DNA of 64,000 nt from Reticulitermes speratus (Eukaryota; Arthropoda; Insecta; Blattodea; Rhinotermitidae). The DNA is taken from NCBI GenBank assembly GCA_021186555.1, contig JAJKFL010000004.1, positions 19,620,406 through 19,684,405 of the forward strand, written 5' to 3'. Position numbers and translations under genes: made by a program. Below, one piece after another: positions 33,001-46,102 of this stretch; the first letter of the stretch is position 1; each line of letters starts with the position of its first letter. A model generated the notes under the pieces. That model saw only the letters and a list, made by a program, of their open reading frames with translations. It did not search any database and had not been told where the DNA came from.

Positions 33001-33941
33001 TTAGCCTTTCCTTAATTAAGAAAATTAAGAAGAAATTATTTGCTTTTAAGAAAGTTAATTTGCATCTTTCTGTAAACAAACAGTAAACAGAAACAAAGAG
33101 GAAGCAAATGCTGTATATTCTTTCTTGTCAGGGATAGCTGTTACAGGGAAGTCATTTCCACACTACTATCAAACTACTGGGAAACAAAAAAGACTTTTCA
33201 ATAGTTTTGTAAATGGAAACGCAGCAAATTGTGAATGCTGGTGCAACCACGTCATGGTCTGAAACTCCAACGATTACTCCTGTTAATTACCAGAACTTTA
33301 ATAGAGCTAATCCATCTCCGACAATAGGTGCACATTCTACAGGTTCAGAACTATCATGTGCCAGTTATTATTCTACCTTTCAAGAAAATTATGCAGATTA
33401 ATGTAATTTTGAAAATAATCAATTATCGCTTTTCAAAGGCGTTCCGTTCTCTTTTTATTGTAATGACTAACAAAGTTAATTTCTTTTAATAAAATAAAGT
33501 ACGTAACTAACCTGAGACGAGCTGCTACTTTTCGTTTGGTGTTACAGCTTCTCCGAAGGTTTTGTTCTGTTTTTTGAGATCGCACTGTGTCTGTGAAAGT
33601 GAAATAATAAGTGTTGGATTGACATTCCGAAATATGTATAAAATTTCATTTCATCGTATCTTATTTCGCGATATAAGTTTACAAATTCTTTCTCAATTTT
33701 CCGTTTACGTAATACTTCTTGGACCCAAATGCGATTACGTTTTGATCTATTGTTCCCTTCTTTGTCTAATAATAAACCTATACAGTGTAAGGCTTTAAGG
33801 TTGTTTAAACTTTTAAAATCAAACAGGACTGTCAAAAACAAGTTCAACTAAACAACAGGTTGTTTATTATTCAGCTCGAAAATAAGATTGTCAGCTACCG
33901 CGTCTGTTAACTGACGGTAGATGTGAATGCACGCTGGTTTT
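33001..33941. other. No recognisable feature
   Basis: Two short frames (33213-33401 plus; 33542-33847 minus) match nothing known to me. Confidence 0.4.
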
Positions 33942-34032
33942 TGTCGTGTCGTGTCGTGTCGTGTCGTGTCGTGCCTTGCCGTGTCATGCCGTGTCGTGTC
34001 GTGTCGTGTCGTGCCGTGCCGTGCCGTGCCGC
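33942..34032. repeat. Pentanucleotide repeat (GTGTC/GTGCC)n
   Basis: About 18 pentamer units, GTGTC on the left changing to GTGCC/GTGCC on the right, with a few substitutions. GC-rich against an AT-rich background. Confidence 0.95.
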
Positions 34033-34139
34033 ATAATGTGAATCGACCCTGAGTCTACCTGTTGTCTGTACATACAGGGTTTTGGAACGTGGATGAACTA
34101 GAGACCCCAGTCGCTTTGGCTTGTAGGTGACGTTCAATA

Positions 34140-34270
34140 CCGTGATAACTTACAAGAGGAAAACTGTAGTACTCGGAGAAGAACCTGCCCCAATGCCACT
34201 TTGTTTAGCACAAATTGCAAGCCCTTCGAACCCTGGACACACTGTTGAGGAGGCGGCTATTAACGGTCTA
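34140..34270 (-). mobile_element. SINE family C, old partial copy
   Basis: GGAAAACTGTAGTACTCGGA, CCTGCCCCAATGCCACTTTG and CTTCGAACCCTGGACAC follow the family C body and B box on the minus strand. It is diverged and truncated. Confidence 0.65.
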
Positions 34271-35039
34271 ACCTATGTCATTGCGTTGGTTATAGATAAT
34301 ACAGACCAAATTGTTCACTTCCCACAAACAGTTTTGTATTCGGACTTGAAATTATTATACGCAAGTTTGGACTTTTCTTTTGTTGGAAGCAAACAGTTAT
34401 TAAGTAATTTTAAATGTTTGTTTTGTTTGACGGAAACAGAACTGTTTTTATAACACAATGGATATGTATTTCATGAGAGAGATAAAACTTTTCGAGGCTG
34501 CCAGCTGATATCGTTACCTACACGTTTATTCTTTCCCTTTATCCGTCTGTTTAACTTTAGCGCGTGCAATCTGTTAAAAGTGTTGATACGAACAAGTCTT
34601 CCTCACAAATGTTTGCATCTTTTGTATTGTTCTCTCACGTTTGCAGTGCCTGAATAACACTAAATCACTTTTACTGTTTCGTGTAACAAACTAAGGCCTC
34701 AGATTGTAACAGTGCTTGGTGTAATTTTCAGTCGCATTTCTTAAAACACATAACATTTAGACTAGTTTTAAACTTAAAACTGCACCTGAGGATTTTTGGT
34801 GATATTTATAAGCTTCCTTTGCACAAAGTACACGAACGAAAGATACGTGGGTCGTACTGCGCGCCTGTCTGTGTGTCTGAATGTTTAGTCTCCCGAAATT
34901 GCTGAAAGAGTTTTTATGAAACTTTGTATTGATGGTTAACGCTCAAAGGCTGTTGGGCGCATACCATTTTATTTCGTACCCGGGCCGGTATAACTCCTAC
35001 TAATTCCTGTAAGTAGAATCCTTTTTCAGAAACTAACAG
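34271..35039. other. No recognised gene
   Basis: Around 34860-35000, GCGCCTGTCTGTGTGTCTGA followed by AGTTTTTATGAAACTTTG and CGGGCCGGTATAACTCC has the style of a low-copy interspersed repeat, but no second copy is in the window. Confidence 0.4.
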
Positions 35040-35240
35040 TGACCGAGATAGGGAAGACATTTCCCTTTTATTCCCCTTTTTTTATGGAATTCGAAGTTTC
35101 ATTACTTTTTCCAAGGTTTCCATCACTCATCCCCATCATGAGTCAGGAAAATACTTTCCAGGTTGTCACACTCAATATATGTAACATCCTTTTTGATATT
35201 ACACCACCATTTACTCCTAGGTCTCCCAAATGGTCTTTCT
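35040..35240 (-). mobile_element. LINE 3' fragment, strongly decayed
   Basis: The minus strand reads AAGACCATTTGGGAGACCTA, then fragments similar to the RTE-like LINE C-terminus (KLRIP before a stop). Frames are broken throughout. Confidence 0.4.
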
Positions 35241-36175
35241 CTTAGGGTTCGTAGTCGATATGAATGCGTGTTTAATTTCTCCATTGCTCGTTAGACGCCC
35301 TTCCCTTTGTATCATCCTTCACTCGACCACCGTATTAAGACTTAGCAAACAGTACAGATCACAAAGCCACACATTATGCATTGTGCTTCTTTGTGTCTTC
35401 TTTTCCTTCATAAATTTGTGAGTTGTCACTTCGTAAGAACGGCGAACCGTATGCGAGCTGAGTCAAGAGAGAGACTTGCTGCAGACTGTGGACTGGGGTT
35501 CGGTTCTCTTCAGATACAGTTACGTTTTTCTTCGCCATAAAGTACAGTCCATCTACTTATGAAATTGGTAGGCCTACTGACGTCTGGTGCTTTTGAGCTA
35601 AAGCGACCGGAGCGTTAAACCGACCACTTACTTTCATCTAGTGCCGTGGTTGAGAATAACTCGAAAGTCACTTCCTCTTCTGCGCGCCTTAATGACAAAA
35701 CTGTTTGTAACAGGAACATTTTTGCCTCTACGGATTGTAACATTTCTGTGGTGGCAGAGACATGCATGTGTAAACACTTGTTTTACGTGGTTTTGCGACG
35801 TTCCGTTTAGTTAACGAACCTATTCTTCACTCGGGAATTTGTAAGTAGGTCACAGAAACTTGTTTTACAAATGCTGACGAATACCTTCCCTGCCGTTACC
35901 ATTTCCTGTAGCCCTCATGAGAACACAGGCTAGTGTTTGCAAATATGTTGCATGCTTGGTAAATGATGCAATGAACACAAACTTTGGTTTTCATAAGAAC
36001 TTTCTTTGCCGTGACATATTGTCATCGTCTCTTCCTCGAACTCTTAAATAATCCTTCATTCTCCATGCTGATTCTTTTGTAAAACTCTTTTGTGTATTCT
36101 TAAAATGACGTAAACATTCTAAAGATACATCAGCAGAACTATTCGAGTTTTATTGGTGTCGTAAATTCCGTCAAA

Positions 36176-36180
<5 letters not shown>
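35241..36180. other. No recognisable feature
   Basis: Nothing recognised. Confidence 0.45.

Positions 36181-36213
<33 letters not shown>
36181..36213. repeat. (TC)n microsatellite
   Basis: Sixteen TC units without interruption. Confidence 0.98.
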
Positions 36214-36217
<4 letters not shown>

Positions 36218-38598
36218 GTGTTTGTATTTGATTGCTACACTTTATAGTACGCAGAGTCGGCTGTGCACAAAGACCTATCCGATTCATTCATCGGCTTTGT
36301 GAAATTGGTTTGGAACGAGCCGAGTTGTAGCCTACAGTTTGTTACACGATTCGCGCAACATGTGCATGAAATCTGTTTAGAACAGTTGACATCGATAATG
36401 CATTAGAACGTGAAGGATTATTTCACACTCCGCATCATCCCATTCCATTTTGCCTTCAAACTTTCGTTCCTCTGTGAACAGCAAGTGGTCATGTTCGCTG
36501 ATTAATATACTGAAAGTTCTTGGATGAGTGTAATTTTGGTTCGTACAGGCCCAGTATAAACCCTACAAAACATGAAACTCAAATTGGATTTTATCGATTT
36601 CTCCCAAAGTGGCTGATTGTACAAAGGGAATGGCATGTGATACAAAAATAAGATATAGGGCCCTGTCTCTGGTATATTACACTGAGGATTACGTGGTTTC
36701 TGTTCTTTGTCCATCTCTAGTTTCTGAAGATGACACAGCGTTTTGGAAACTGGACCTGTTGTCATTCTTTATACCTGAAGGCGGAAACAAATATGGTTTC
36801 AGTAGCGTTACGTTCTATTCAGAATGCTAGGCGACAGAAAGGCAAGAAATCAAGTAATCCTAAGATCTGAAACGTTTGTCTGAAATATTTTTTTCTTAAA
36901 TTGCTTATAGCAAAATTACTAGCTCTCTGCAGTGTGGTACTCTTAGTTTCCATAGAAATTATTCGTGTTTTCAATAAAGGGACATCATGGGTGATGATGT
37001 ATGTCAAATAACAAAGAACGCATGTGGAAAATATACATACTGCACTGGAATATCGCACAGTTTTCCACTATTGCACTTGTTGGTCTTCTGTTTGCCCTTG
37101 CACGAGACACGATGTAAGGTGGTTTGGGTAGCGGTGAAGAAGGTAGGGAGAGGGGTAGAACGATGTGGCTAACCTTTGAACCCATCAAGTGAGGTGTATG
37201 GAAGGGGGTTGGGGAAGGGAGTGAACGTGAATCGGGCGGCTCCCAATTAAGCCAGAACTAGACAGACAGACAGACCTACGTCCTGTACAGTAAATAGAGC
37301 TCCATTCCAGATTGCCTGTTAGAGCGACGTAACAAGGCTGTTCAATTACTTTATTCACTGCTTCACTTTCCGAATTTTAATAATAGTGTTGCAGGTTTGA
37401 AGCTGGCAACGTTTGCTGCTAAACGTTGGGCTCTTGCTTTATAAATCGTAGAATAATAAAAGGGAAAAATTGCGTTTTTGTGAGATCTGGTAGATTTTTA
37501 GGTTACAAGTTTGTTTCACTTACCATTTTTGAACCATGGATATTATTTAACCCGTTGGCGTATTTTGATGACTGTAGGACGTTCGCCGGTTCTCGTTGTG
37601 TTAGCTACTTTGACGGCTTATAAAAACCGTCTGGTGAAAGTCTAAATAGTTTAATGCTTGTACACGGTATTACGGAGTCTCAGAAATGAGACAGGATGCA
37701 TATTTAATAGAGAAATTTTGTGTGTATGTATTTTTTTGGTTGCAGTGAACTTCCCAATTTGAATTGTAGTATTGTTCTAAAAGATCCCGCCACCACTTAA
37801 ACCCTAAATGGAGTGACAGTATTTGGACTTTACGAAGCCGAAAAATAAGTTGGACTATATAAGCTACAAACTTCGGCTGGTAGAGTGTTTGTAGTCACAC
37901 TGACGAATATTGTATTAAACTGACTTACCTAAAGCAAACAAGGCATTATTTATGTGGATAATTTCGAACCATGTAGTTAAGCACGTTGAAAATAAGTTCG
38001 TTCTTCGCTTTTAAGCATTTGTCCGCTTGTACGTACGTTTCACCAAACCATCGTTTTCGGCCTGCAGCTCACAGCTTCACGATAACACACAAATGTTAAA
38101 ACTGTTAAATACTCTTGAATCATACTGGATTGAGAGAATTTATAACTTGTAGGCCAAAGCATCGTAAAACATCATTAGATTTATCAAATAAAAAAGGATG
38201 AGTTAGATGCGTTTCATGTATCATGTAAAGGAGACGTGAAAAATGTCTACATAATTTTAGTCGAAAAACAGGATGGAAAGAATCACTTGGGAGACATAAG
38301 CGTGGAGGGGACGATCATGATATACCAGTTGAAATGTATGTGAAAAAAAGTAGAGTTTGAGGATAGCCTGAATTTATTCAGCTAAGAGTAGAGTCTAGTG
38401 GTACATTCGTGTGAATACGGTTATGAAACTCACGATTGCATGGACAGCGAATTTTTTGACTAACCTGAGCCGGTCAGCTTTCGAAGGAGGACTCAGCGTC
38501 ATTAAATTGGCTCGTTTACGACTGTAGAAACTACAGCGATAGACGCAGTGGTACGTGTAGCGGGAAGGACAATATCGTCTGAAAATAGTTTTGCAAGT
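36214..38598. other. No recognised gene
   Basis: About 2.4 kb without a recognisable gene or recurrent repeat. CTGAAGATGACACAGCG at 36724 faintly recalls the hammerhead-like motif but lacks the CGAAAC box. Confidence 0.4.
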
Positions 38599-38665
38599 TG
38601 TGGTGGTGGTTGTGGTTGTGGTGGTGGCGGCGGCGGCAGTGACGGCGGTGGTGGTAGTAGTAGCA
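38599..38665. repeat. (GGT/GGC/GTA)n trinucleotide repeat
   Basis: An imperfect trinucleotide run changing from GTG to GCG to TAG units. Confidence 0.9.
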
Positions 38666-39705
38666 GTTATTGAAACAAATTGTTTTAGGCCTTAGTATGT
38701 AATTTCGGCATTTGAGTTTTAGCCCCGAACGACAGTATAGCAGGCCTTACCATAAACTGTTACCACTGCCATCTCGTGTAAGAAATGTTGCATTACAACG
38801 GAGAGTGAGAAAACGTAAACTGCAAATTTGGCGTCATTTCGACATCGTCCGCCGAAGAGGAAACCCCGATAGATGAACAGTGGTATATAAACGCCAGATA
38901 AACCGCATAGGTTATTATTTGATGGTCCAGATCACTCATTATATACTCATTATGAATCTCCAAATCATGTTTAAGAATTCCATATCTGATCTCGTCATTA
39001 TACGTCTGCGAGGAGTATCTGAGCAAGGTTTTATAGGGTTCGTGAGTGTATTGGCAACATCGGGTTGTAATTATGTTTTACCTATATTCAGAAACCTATA
39101 TTGGTTGGGTGCCATTTAATGTAGTTACGCTACTGGAAGTAATGTCTCATTTGCAACAAGATATTATGAAAAGTGTTTTTATAACGCTAAGAAAACTTTC
39201 CGTAAAAACTTTCGCATATGTGGCAGTCTTTGGACGAAGATCGGCCATGTTAATGCACCTCACAACGACGCGGTAATGAATTTATCACAGAGGACATGGC
39301 GGCTGGAATACTAATAAATGCAAAGTACACGTTTATAGTAGCTTTTTGTAGTAGCATGGCGTGTCACATAACAATCAGTTTAATTTTATATTATAAAAGG
39401 TTATTGTTACTTTTATGAAACTGATTATATAGGCAGAACTTGTTTATAATCCAGAATTCATTACAAGTAAATCACATATCACTTCAAATGGCGGAACCGA
39501 ATTCTGTAAAACAAAGTTTATGTGAATTTCCTCAACAATTGTAACATATCACCACCATACTCACTCGCTTGCTCCTTAACTTGCAACCTGAGAATTTGTG
39601 CTTCTTCACATTTTCTGTACGAGGATAAATATCTGAACGCATAATATCGAGGTATTACTTACAGATTCCTTTCCTTCTAAACAAGTACCATATATTTCAT
39701 GTAGC
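38666..39705. other. No recognisable feature
   Basis: Nothing recognised. Confidence 0.45.
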
Positions 39706-39830
39706 GATGTTAAACCTGGCAACAAAACTCGAAGCGGCAACGCTACTTGGTTCAAATCTCGGTCACGTTACTGGCTATCCTGACATTCTTTTCAGTGTCT
39801 ACAGGCGAATTCCCGTATCGTACCAACAAG
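39706..39830 (+). repeat. Weak SINE-like fragment
   Basis: GGCAACGCTACTTGGTTCAA followed by ATCTCGGTC has B-box character (GGTTCAAATC). The rest is unrecognised. Confidence 0.3.
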
Positions 39831-41449
39831 CTGGCAGCGATCTCTTCCAAATCCTTACCTACGCAACAGTCGTATACATCCTCACGCATATTCTATAATT
39901 TATAGGCTTCACTCATTCAGTTGACACAGAGCTATTAAATAACTTAATAATCTATCTTGCAGTCAAGAAGTCACGTATATTTATGCATACATTATTTCAT
40001 ACACGCTATGTACTTACTATATACGTGCGCACTTATTCCAATATAGCAAGATTCATTTCTTTGTACATATTCAATATGTTCATTATTATACATCTTTCTA
40101 TTTTCAGATCGGTAATACATTCTAGAATACAGAACAAGAGATAGTATAATGAATACGTCTCGATCAAAATATTTTGGAACGTACACAGTCAAGGAGTTTT
40201 ACACAATGTACATACACACACACGTATATACATGTACGTGTGTGTGTGTATTCGAGGTATTCCATTGTTTCTGCCCTTTATTCCTTAGAAAACTTCAAAA
40301 TTGTAACAACAAAGGATGTTATCTTCTTACCTTTGTTATAAGGAGTCTATATGTCTTTCAAGCACGCTTCTAAAGGTAAGGGCTGTTTTTAGTATGGATT
40401 GTAACTTATGGCTTTATGGCTGCATTTAGTCATTTACGATATTAATGTAGTATGTTACCAGAACGTCCCAACTGTTTTAGGACAGGCCGCATTGTAAAAC
40501 TGTGCGTACCTAAGCAGTGTGGAAAACGATCAATCTTGCGGAAAATAAAAACGATGTCGACAATGCTTCCTCGTCCTTCAGGTTCGCTTCGGGAAAGGCA
40601 GAACACAACACAACTCGAAAACGTTTAAAAGTTCCGTCTGCACATGGACTTGAATCGAAAGTTGATGAATTCAGTAATTACATTAAAGCTACTAAGAACA
40701 CATTTGCTTACAATTAACTATTAAAAAAATATGTAAGATCTTACAAGAAGTATATAGGTAATATTTACATTTTTACCTCTTTTTTAAGTTTTTTGTATGT
40801 AGCCTAATGATAGTCCCGTAGGACAGAGACGTAGCATATCATTACACAATAAATATAGAGTTGTATTTGATGGTGGTTTTCTAATTCATTAATTGTTACG
40901 TTGTCACTGAGTTTAATGTGTGAACTAATTTAAAATATCCGTTGTTACATTCAACGGGAAGTCTCTTGTAGATGTACATATCGAGGCCGTTTGACGATTA
41001 GTGACATCTATCCGACACTGACATTAACTACTTGATTTGTGACAGAATAACACGCGCTTCGTCAATCAGAAATTGTCGCCTCTTGTATATGTGCTACTTT
41101 TGGTTTATTTAAGATTTATTTTAGTGTCTCAGAGTATCCTGTGTAGAATGCTAGAATTTTGAACAGTTCATTGGAAGGGATGCGGAAGGAAGTGGTTGTG
41201 ATCTAATTGAGATACTATGCTGGCGTTATCCTGAATTGGTTGAAGAAAATTGCTACAAATTCAGTAAAGTTAGTGTCCTGATTGAGATTAGAACCGAACT
41301 TGTAGAGTATAAGTCGGAAGTTACTGTTAGAAGCAACTTGCTTGGTCCTGTAGTACACACATATATATTATGAGATGATATGAAGTAAGGCGAAGTTCTA
41401 ACGACAATACGAAAGCTTATGGTAATGTCTTATACTATGTGATTATTGA
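39831..41449. other. No recognised gene
   Basis: An inverted CA/GT run (ACACACACGTATATACATG, TACGTGTGTGTGTGT) at 40212-40250 is a small foldback. Nothing else is recognised. Confidence 0.45.
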
Positions 41450-41600
41450 AACAGTGGGTTCGAATCCAAATCAGAGCATGGATTTACCGTTATGTATGTT
41501 TCCTTGTGTAGGTACAGGCCTTGCTTTGGGCCGATACCCAATACCAAGAAACCTACGTAGCATATATCAAGAGGAGTCATAAGTTTCAGAAATCAATACT
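41450..41600 (+). repeat. Weak SINE-like fragment
   Basis: GTGGGTTCGAATCCAAATCA is B-box-like and is followed by a body not seen elsewhere (TAGGTACAGGCCTTGCTTTG). Confidence 0.35.
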
Positions 41601-41639
41601 GAATTGGAACAGCAAACAAAGTGTAGAGTGAAAGAAGGA

Positions 41640-41720
41640 AATGTTACTTTTGTATCCAGCTGACTTCTTGGAGCAGAGTCCTTCTTGAGACGTTAGTAGG
41701 TCCTTGGCTAGGCCAGAGGC
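41640..41720 (-). mobile_element. RTE-like LINE 3' tail fragment
   Basis: On the minus strand TGGCCTAGCCAAGGACCTAC, GTCTCAAGAAGGACTCTGCT matches the 3' tail of copies at 41.8, 42.7 and 5.4 kb. No coding sequence is attached. Confidence 0.5.
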
Positions 41721-41779
41721 ATTAGGCCACGTCCATTCTGCAAATAACGTGTAGAGTTAACGAGACAATATTATTTTTG

Positions 41780-42350
41780 TGTCTAGTTTATGCCACCACA
41801 GAACAGAGTCCTTTTTGCGAAGCTAATAGGTCCTAGCTAGTCAATGTATTCCGCGCATTTTATTTTAACCGAAGGTTCCTTACCGTGTTCACCTGTCTGT
41901 ATCCCGAGCCAGACGAATACGATCCACATTCGTCCCAGTTCCATAAATACATTAGAATGTTACCTTCCCATATATGCCTAGGCCTTCAGGTGACTTCTTT
42001 GTTTCAGGTTCCCACCAAAACCCATCATGCATTTATCTTCTCCCTCATGCGTGCCACGTGCTCTGCTCCCTTTTCCTGTGTGCTTTGGTCAACCTAATAA
42101 TATTTAATACGGATTACAAATCATGAAGCTCCTCATTATGCAGTCTTCCTCATCCCCTGTTAATTTCCTCCGTCGTATGCCCAAATATCTTCCTTAGCAC
42201 CCTATTCTCGAACACCCCTAGCTTTGTGCGTTTATGAATGTGATGATTTTTTGCTTCTTTTGCCATAAAAGCGGAATAAACTGAAGACCATACACACGTG
42301 TTTTTAGTTTCTAACCCCGATTCCAGCTTCATGGACATTGAACAATACAA
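41780..42350 (-). mobile_element. RTE-like LINE, 3' third, decayed
   Basis: On the minus strand a segment reads KLGVFENRVLRKIFGHTTEE, then GRLHNEELHDL after a stop, and further on LARDTDR, with many stops. This is the region that follows the reverse transcriptase domain in RTE/BovB-type LINEs (ENKVLRKIFGP...LHN.EL). The 3' tail (AGCTAGGACCTATTAGCTTC, AAAAAGGACTCTGTTCTG) is present. It is dead and 5'-truncated. Confidence 0.75.
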
Positions 42351-42689
42351 ACGTGTTTTATTAAAACTGGGTGGTGGAGAGATACACGTGCCGCGGATAC
42401 GAGCCTACGCAGAGTACTCCCTCTTGTCGCTGTGTGAGCGATAATGCCTCCTACTCTCATTTTACTGAGCGGCTTCCTTGTCAGAATTGTGTAAATATAT
42501 ATTTTTAGTTTCTGGGAACAGAAAAGCTAAGTCTTTTGTGTGAAGGAACTCAGGCATACTTACTTATACTTTATAATGTTACTTTAAATTTAATCCTACA
42601 AAGGTTGTAAAGGAGGCTTCTTTTCCTCTTGTGTTAAACCATGAGATGGCGAAATGTACACATATTACAGGAACTAATTACGTAACTCC

Positions 42690-43327
42690 ATGGAGCAGAG
42701 TCCTTTTTGAGAATTCCCCGCATTTTTTGGAACCCGAAGGTTCGTTACCATTTTCGCAAGATTCCTCCACTTGTTCTCCCTGAGCCAGATATAATTCAGT
42801 CCACAGTCTCCCATCCTCTTCCTCTTAGATCTAGTGTAACATTATCCTCCCATCTACGCCTAGGTGTTTCAAATGTTCTCTTTCTTAACATTTCCCCACC
42901 AAAACCCTGTATGCACTTCTCTTCTCCCTCTTACGTACCACATGCCCCGCCCAATTTATTCTTCTTCACTTCATACCGGAATAACATTTGGTGAGGATTA
43001 CAAATGATCACCCACTCCATTATGCAATTTTCTCCATCCTCATGTCACTTCCTTCTTCTGAGGCCCAAATATCCTCCTCAGCGCCCTATTCTCGAACGCT
43101 TTCGGCCTATGTTCTTCGCTCAGTGTGAGAGACCAAGCTTCACACCCGTATGAAACAACGGCCAAAATTATAGTTCTGTATGTTTTAGTTGTTATATTCT
43201 TGAACAGCAAACTCGAAGACAAAATATTCTGGACTGAATGGTAGCTGACATTTTCAGAGTTTAATTTGCTCCTAATGTCTTCATTCATGCAATTTTTATT
43301 CGTTAATGTAGTTCCTAAATAAGTCAC
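42690..43327 (-). mobile_element. RTE-like LINE, 3' third, best-preserved coding segment
   Basis: The minus strand keeps 95 open codons at 43040-43327: VTYLGTTLTNKN, LLFKNITTKTYRTIILAVVS, YGCEAWSLTLSEEHRPKAFE, NRALRRIFG. This matches the end of the reverse transcriptase/thumb region of RTE-type LINEs (TYLG, YGCE.W.LT, EN..LRRIFG). Beyond 43040 the frame is broken but continues recognisably (FETPRRRWEDNVTLDLRG) to the 3' tail at about 42700. The 5' edge at about 43330 is the truncation point. Same orientation as 41780-42350, but a separate insertion because each has its own 3' tail. Confidence 0.85.
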
Positions 43328-44690
43328 GCGGACTAGGAGGCGAAGTACTTATCTGGAGAATCTCTGGGCCACATTCAGTAGTTAAACCTGACACTGTTCA
43401 GGAAGAATGACATTATGTTTCCTACTGTAGCACATTATTTTGTGGTTTATTTAGTGGCAATGTCTGTACCTGGACTACATAACGGCAGTGGCAGATACGT
43501 GACTAAGGATAGCCTAAGCTCTACTTATGGAGTGATACGTGACAAGAAAAACCGAAGTATTGGGATAAATCTGTCGCGGTACCACTTTGTCCGCCACACA
43601 TTACAATATTTTTAAACGTAAGCAACAAGATTCATCGGGGTGTATCCGCATTTAATGTTATACACATTTTGCAGAAATTTTAAGATGATATAATTGTTTT
43701 GCCACCAATATTTGTAGCATTTATTGTTGTCAGCATCACTTAGAACATTTTGTGAACACATTAGAGGCCAGGCCACACTGATACGTTTCAACTAGTGTTA
43801 ACAAAACCTGTGTGATAGCGTGGTGATGGAGTATACTTTCGGAGTGGAAGCAGCACTAGCCTCGTTTTAACTACTTTTGTGTAATTGAAGGTTCTTGGAG
43901 CAGGTACAACAATTTATGTGAACATTTTTATGGAAGTTAGAAATGTAAGAAAATAGCATGATAAGGTTAGGTCTGTGTGGTGATGACAAATTGCAGCCTG
44001 GTGTGTGGAATTTTATTGTTGCAAGTTGTAAACACACCCTTTAATATCGAAACCTGTAATGTAGGTGTGTGACTCTGTGTCTACAGCTCTTAATTGCACC
44101 ATGCCACCGGGGACTGTGTTATCGCTTGGTTTATATCAATTCAACCGATTAGGTTCCGGCCATTTTAAAAGCGATATTTACGGAGCCAGAAGTTTGCTTA
44201 ACATGACGTACGGACCTTGTCAGTTCACAGGCACAGTGTATGTACGGACAGATGCATGGGGAAGGGGGGGGGGTAAAACATTTGATAGTTTAAGGGTATT
44301 TGTATTACTAAATATTCATAACGAACATCACTAAAGCATTTCTGTTTGATTAAATTAACAATCCCATTTGATGCTCTACCGCCTGTAAATAATGAGAGGA
44401 GGCTAATCGCGAAGCCTTTTCTGTCGACTAGTTATATCATTGTGGAATGAATTTTCAGTCTATTGTAGGCTGTCTGAATGTTTGTGATAGTCTGTCTTGG
44501 TAGAGCCAGAGGCGATCTTCGAAATGTTGGAAATTCATTCAATGATGACAGAACTTGTCGCCGTGAGCACGTCATTACATTCAGTCCCCTTCACAGCTTA
44601 AGATCTTGTATGCGGTAGACCTATGCATAATATTGTTTGCTGTATTTATTTTGCAGGAAATATCCTAAGTAACGTAACTTTATGGGCAGG
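43328..44690. other. No recognised gene; SINE C fragment and G10
   Basis: At about 43535-43615 AAAAACCGAAGTATTGGGAT and ACCACTTTGTCCGCCACA is a fragment of SINE family C on the minus strand. A G10 run is at 44264-44273. The 44065-44334 frame (89 codons) has no recognised domain. Confidence 0.45.
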
Positions 44691-44760
44691 GTCCTTCCTG
44701 GGAATTCAATAATCGTTCAAATGGTAAAGAAATTCCGCGCATTCTGCGGAGTGTTATGAT
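44691..44760 (-). mobile_element. Possible LINE 3' tail fragment
   Basis: GGCAGGGTCCTTCCTGGGAA and AATTCCGCGCATTCTGCGG resemble the RTE-like LINE 3' tail on the minus strand, directly before repeat F copy 3. Confidence 0.3.
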
Positions 44761-44768
44761 TCATTACA

Positions 44769-45652
44769 GTTTTTAGGCGCTTTCGCAGAATTGTGAAAAG
44801 TGACTGTTAGCTTCGTCATGTCTGTCTGTTTGTCCTGCCGTCCGTCCGTCCGCTCATGCGCATAGACAACTCGGCTCCCACTGGACGCATTTTCATGACA
44901 TTTGATAGTTGAGGATTTTTCGAAAATCTGTCGAGAAAATGCAAATTTCATTAAAATCTGACAAGAATAACGGGTACTTACATGAAGATCTATGTACCTT
45001 TATGATAATATTTCGCTCAGAGCAAATTAAAACACAGTTTTATTTTCAATAACTTTTTTCCGAAAATCATGCCCTTTATGAGATAATGTGGAAAGATATG
45101 GTACAACCAGACAGGCCACACCACAGTATAATGCGGCGCAGAGAAAGATGCGATTTGCATACCTTATAACTAAGGCAATAATACACACACTCATAATATT
45201 TAATACTTATTGCTTCGTAATTGATTCAATCCGTCTGATCTCGTAAAATGTTTTACCGCAACACTTACAAAATCTAAGAAACTGCGCTATGACTTATCTG
45301 TCATTACGATCTGTTTAGTTAAATTTTACGTCTAAAGAAGGCCATGAGCAAAGGAAAATTCTTTTGTTCCATTGCAGGGTTCATATGTAACGTGTGAAGA
45401 GTGCACATTATGGAATATAATTTCTTTCAAAAACTGGTGCTTATAATTTGCATTGTTGCCGTTGAGATAAATTTACCATAAAAGCATTTTTGTGCGACAC
45501 TCAGTATTTTTAAATTATTGACAGTGACATGTAACTGAACAACGACGACAACATCAACAACAACAACACACAGAATGCATTGTGTTTCCACTGCAAAATG
45601 GTTACGCGAACGCGCCACAATAGTACGTTATAGCACATTGCCTATCTTTTTA
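44769..45652 (-). repeat. Repeat family F, copy 3 (long form)
   Basis: It shares the TTTTTAGGCGC...GTTACGCGAACGCGCC structure with copy 1 but retains a ~350-bp internal block (about 45215-45590). That block is shared with copy 4 and includes AATGCATTGTGTTTCCACTG. The GTCTGTCTGTTTGTCC/GTCCGTCC stretch near the left end corresponds to the GACAGACGG array of copy 4. It is non-coding. Confidence 0.8.
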
Positions 45653-45948
45653 CAACAGCGCTAAATCTGGCACCATGTGTAGCATTTTCTAATATACCGG
45701 TACAAGTTTTTTTGATCAGCAGTTTTTAGTCTGTCACTGCGCCCACAGTCATCATGGCCAGACCTCTTAATGGTATTTGGCCCATTTTGAGTGACATACG
45801 TACATCTACTTTTACTGAGGTGCCAACTATAATAATTACCGAATCCGAATGCACTTACGAATTTAATGTCATTTCTTCGATAACAACACGCTTTCTGTTC
45901 GTGTTTTAAGTACTGAACTTTCGCTAGGCTTGGAATAAGAAAATAATA

Positions 45949-46030
45949 ATTTAATTCAATTCAATTCAATTCAATTCAGGTTTATTAATGTGCCGAATCA
46001 ACAGCCAGATGGCCAATTACAGAAACAGCA
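45949..46030 (-). mobile_element. LINE 3' end with (TTGAA)n tail
   Basis: On the minus strand this reads GGCCATCTGGCTGTTGATTC, GGCACATTAATAAACC, then a repeated TGAAT unit. The combination of an AATAAA-like signal and a short tandem tail is characteristic of a LINE 3' terminus widespread in arthropods. No coding part is attached. Confidence 0.55.
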
Positions 46031-46102
46031 CAACATACAAACATAAATAACAACGGACAATACACAAAACAAAAATAAAACAAACACAACCAAAACAAAT
46101 GA

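Noticed and set aside
33942..34032. Telomere-like repeat
   Set aside because: GTGTC/GTGCC units are not the insect TTAGG telomere repeat.
36724..36755. Hammerhead-like motif
   Set aside because: CTGAAGATGA is present, but the CGAAAC box and stem II are not.
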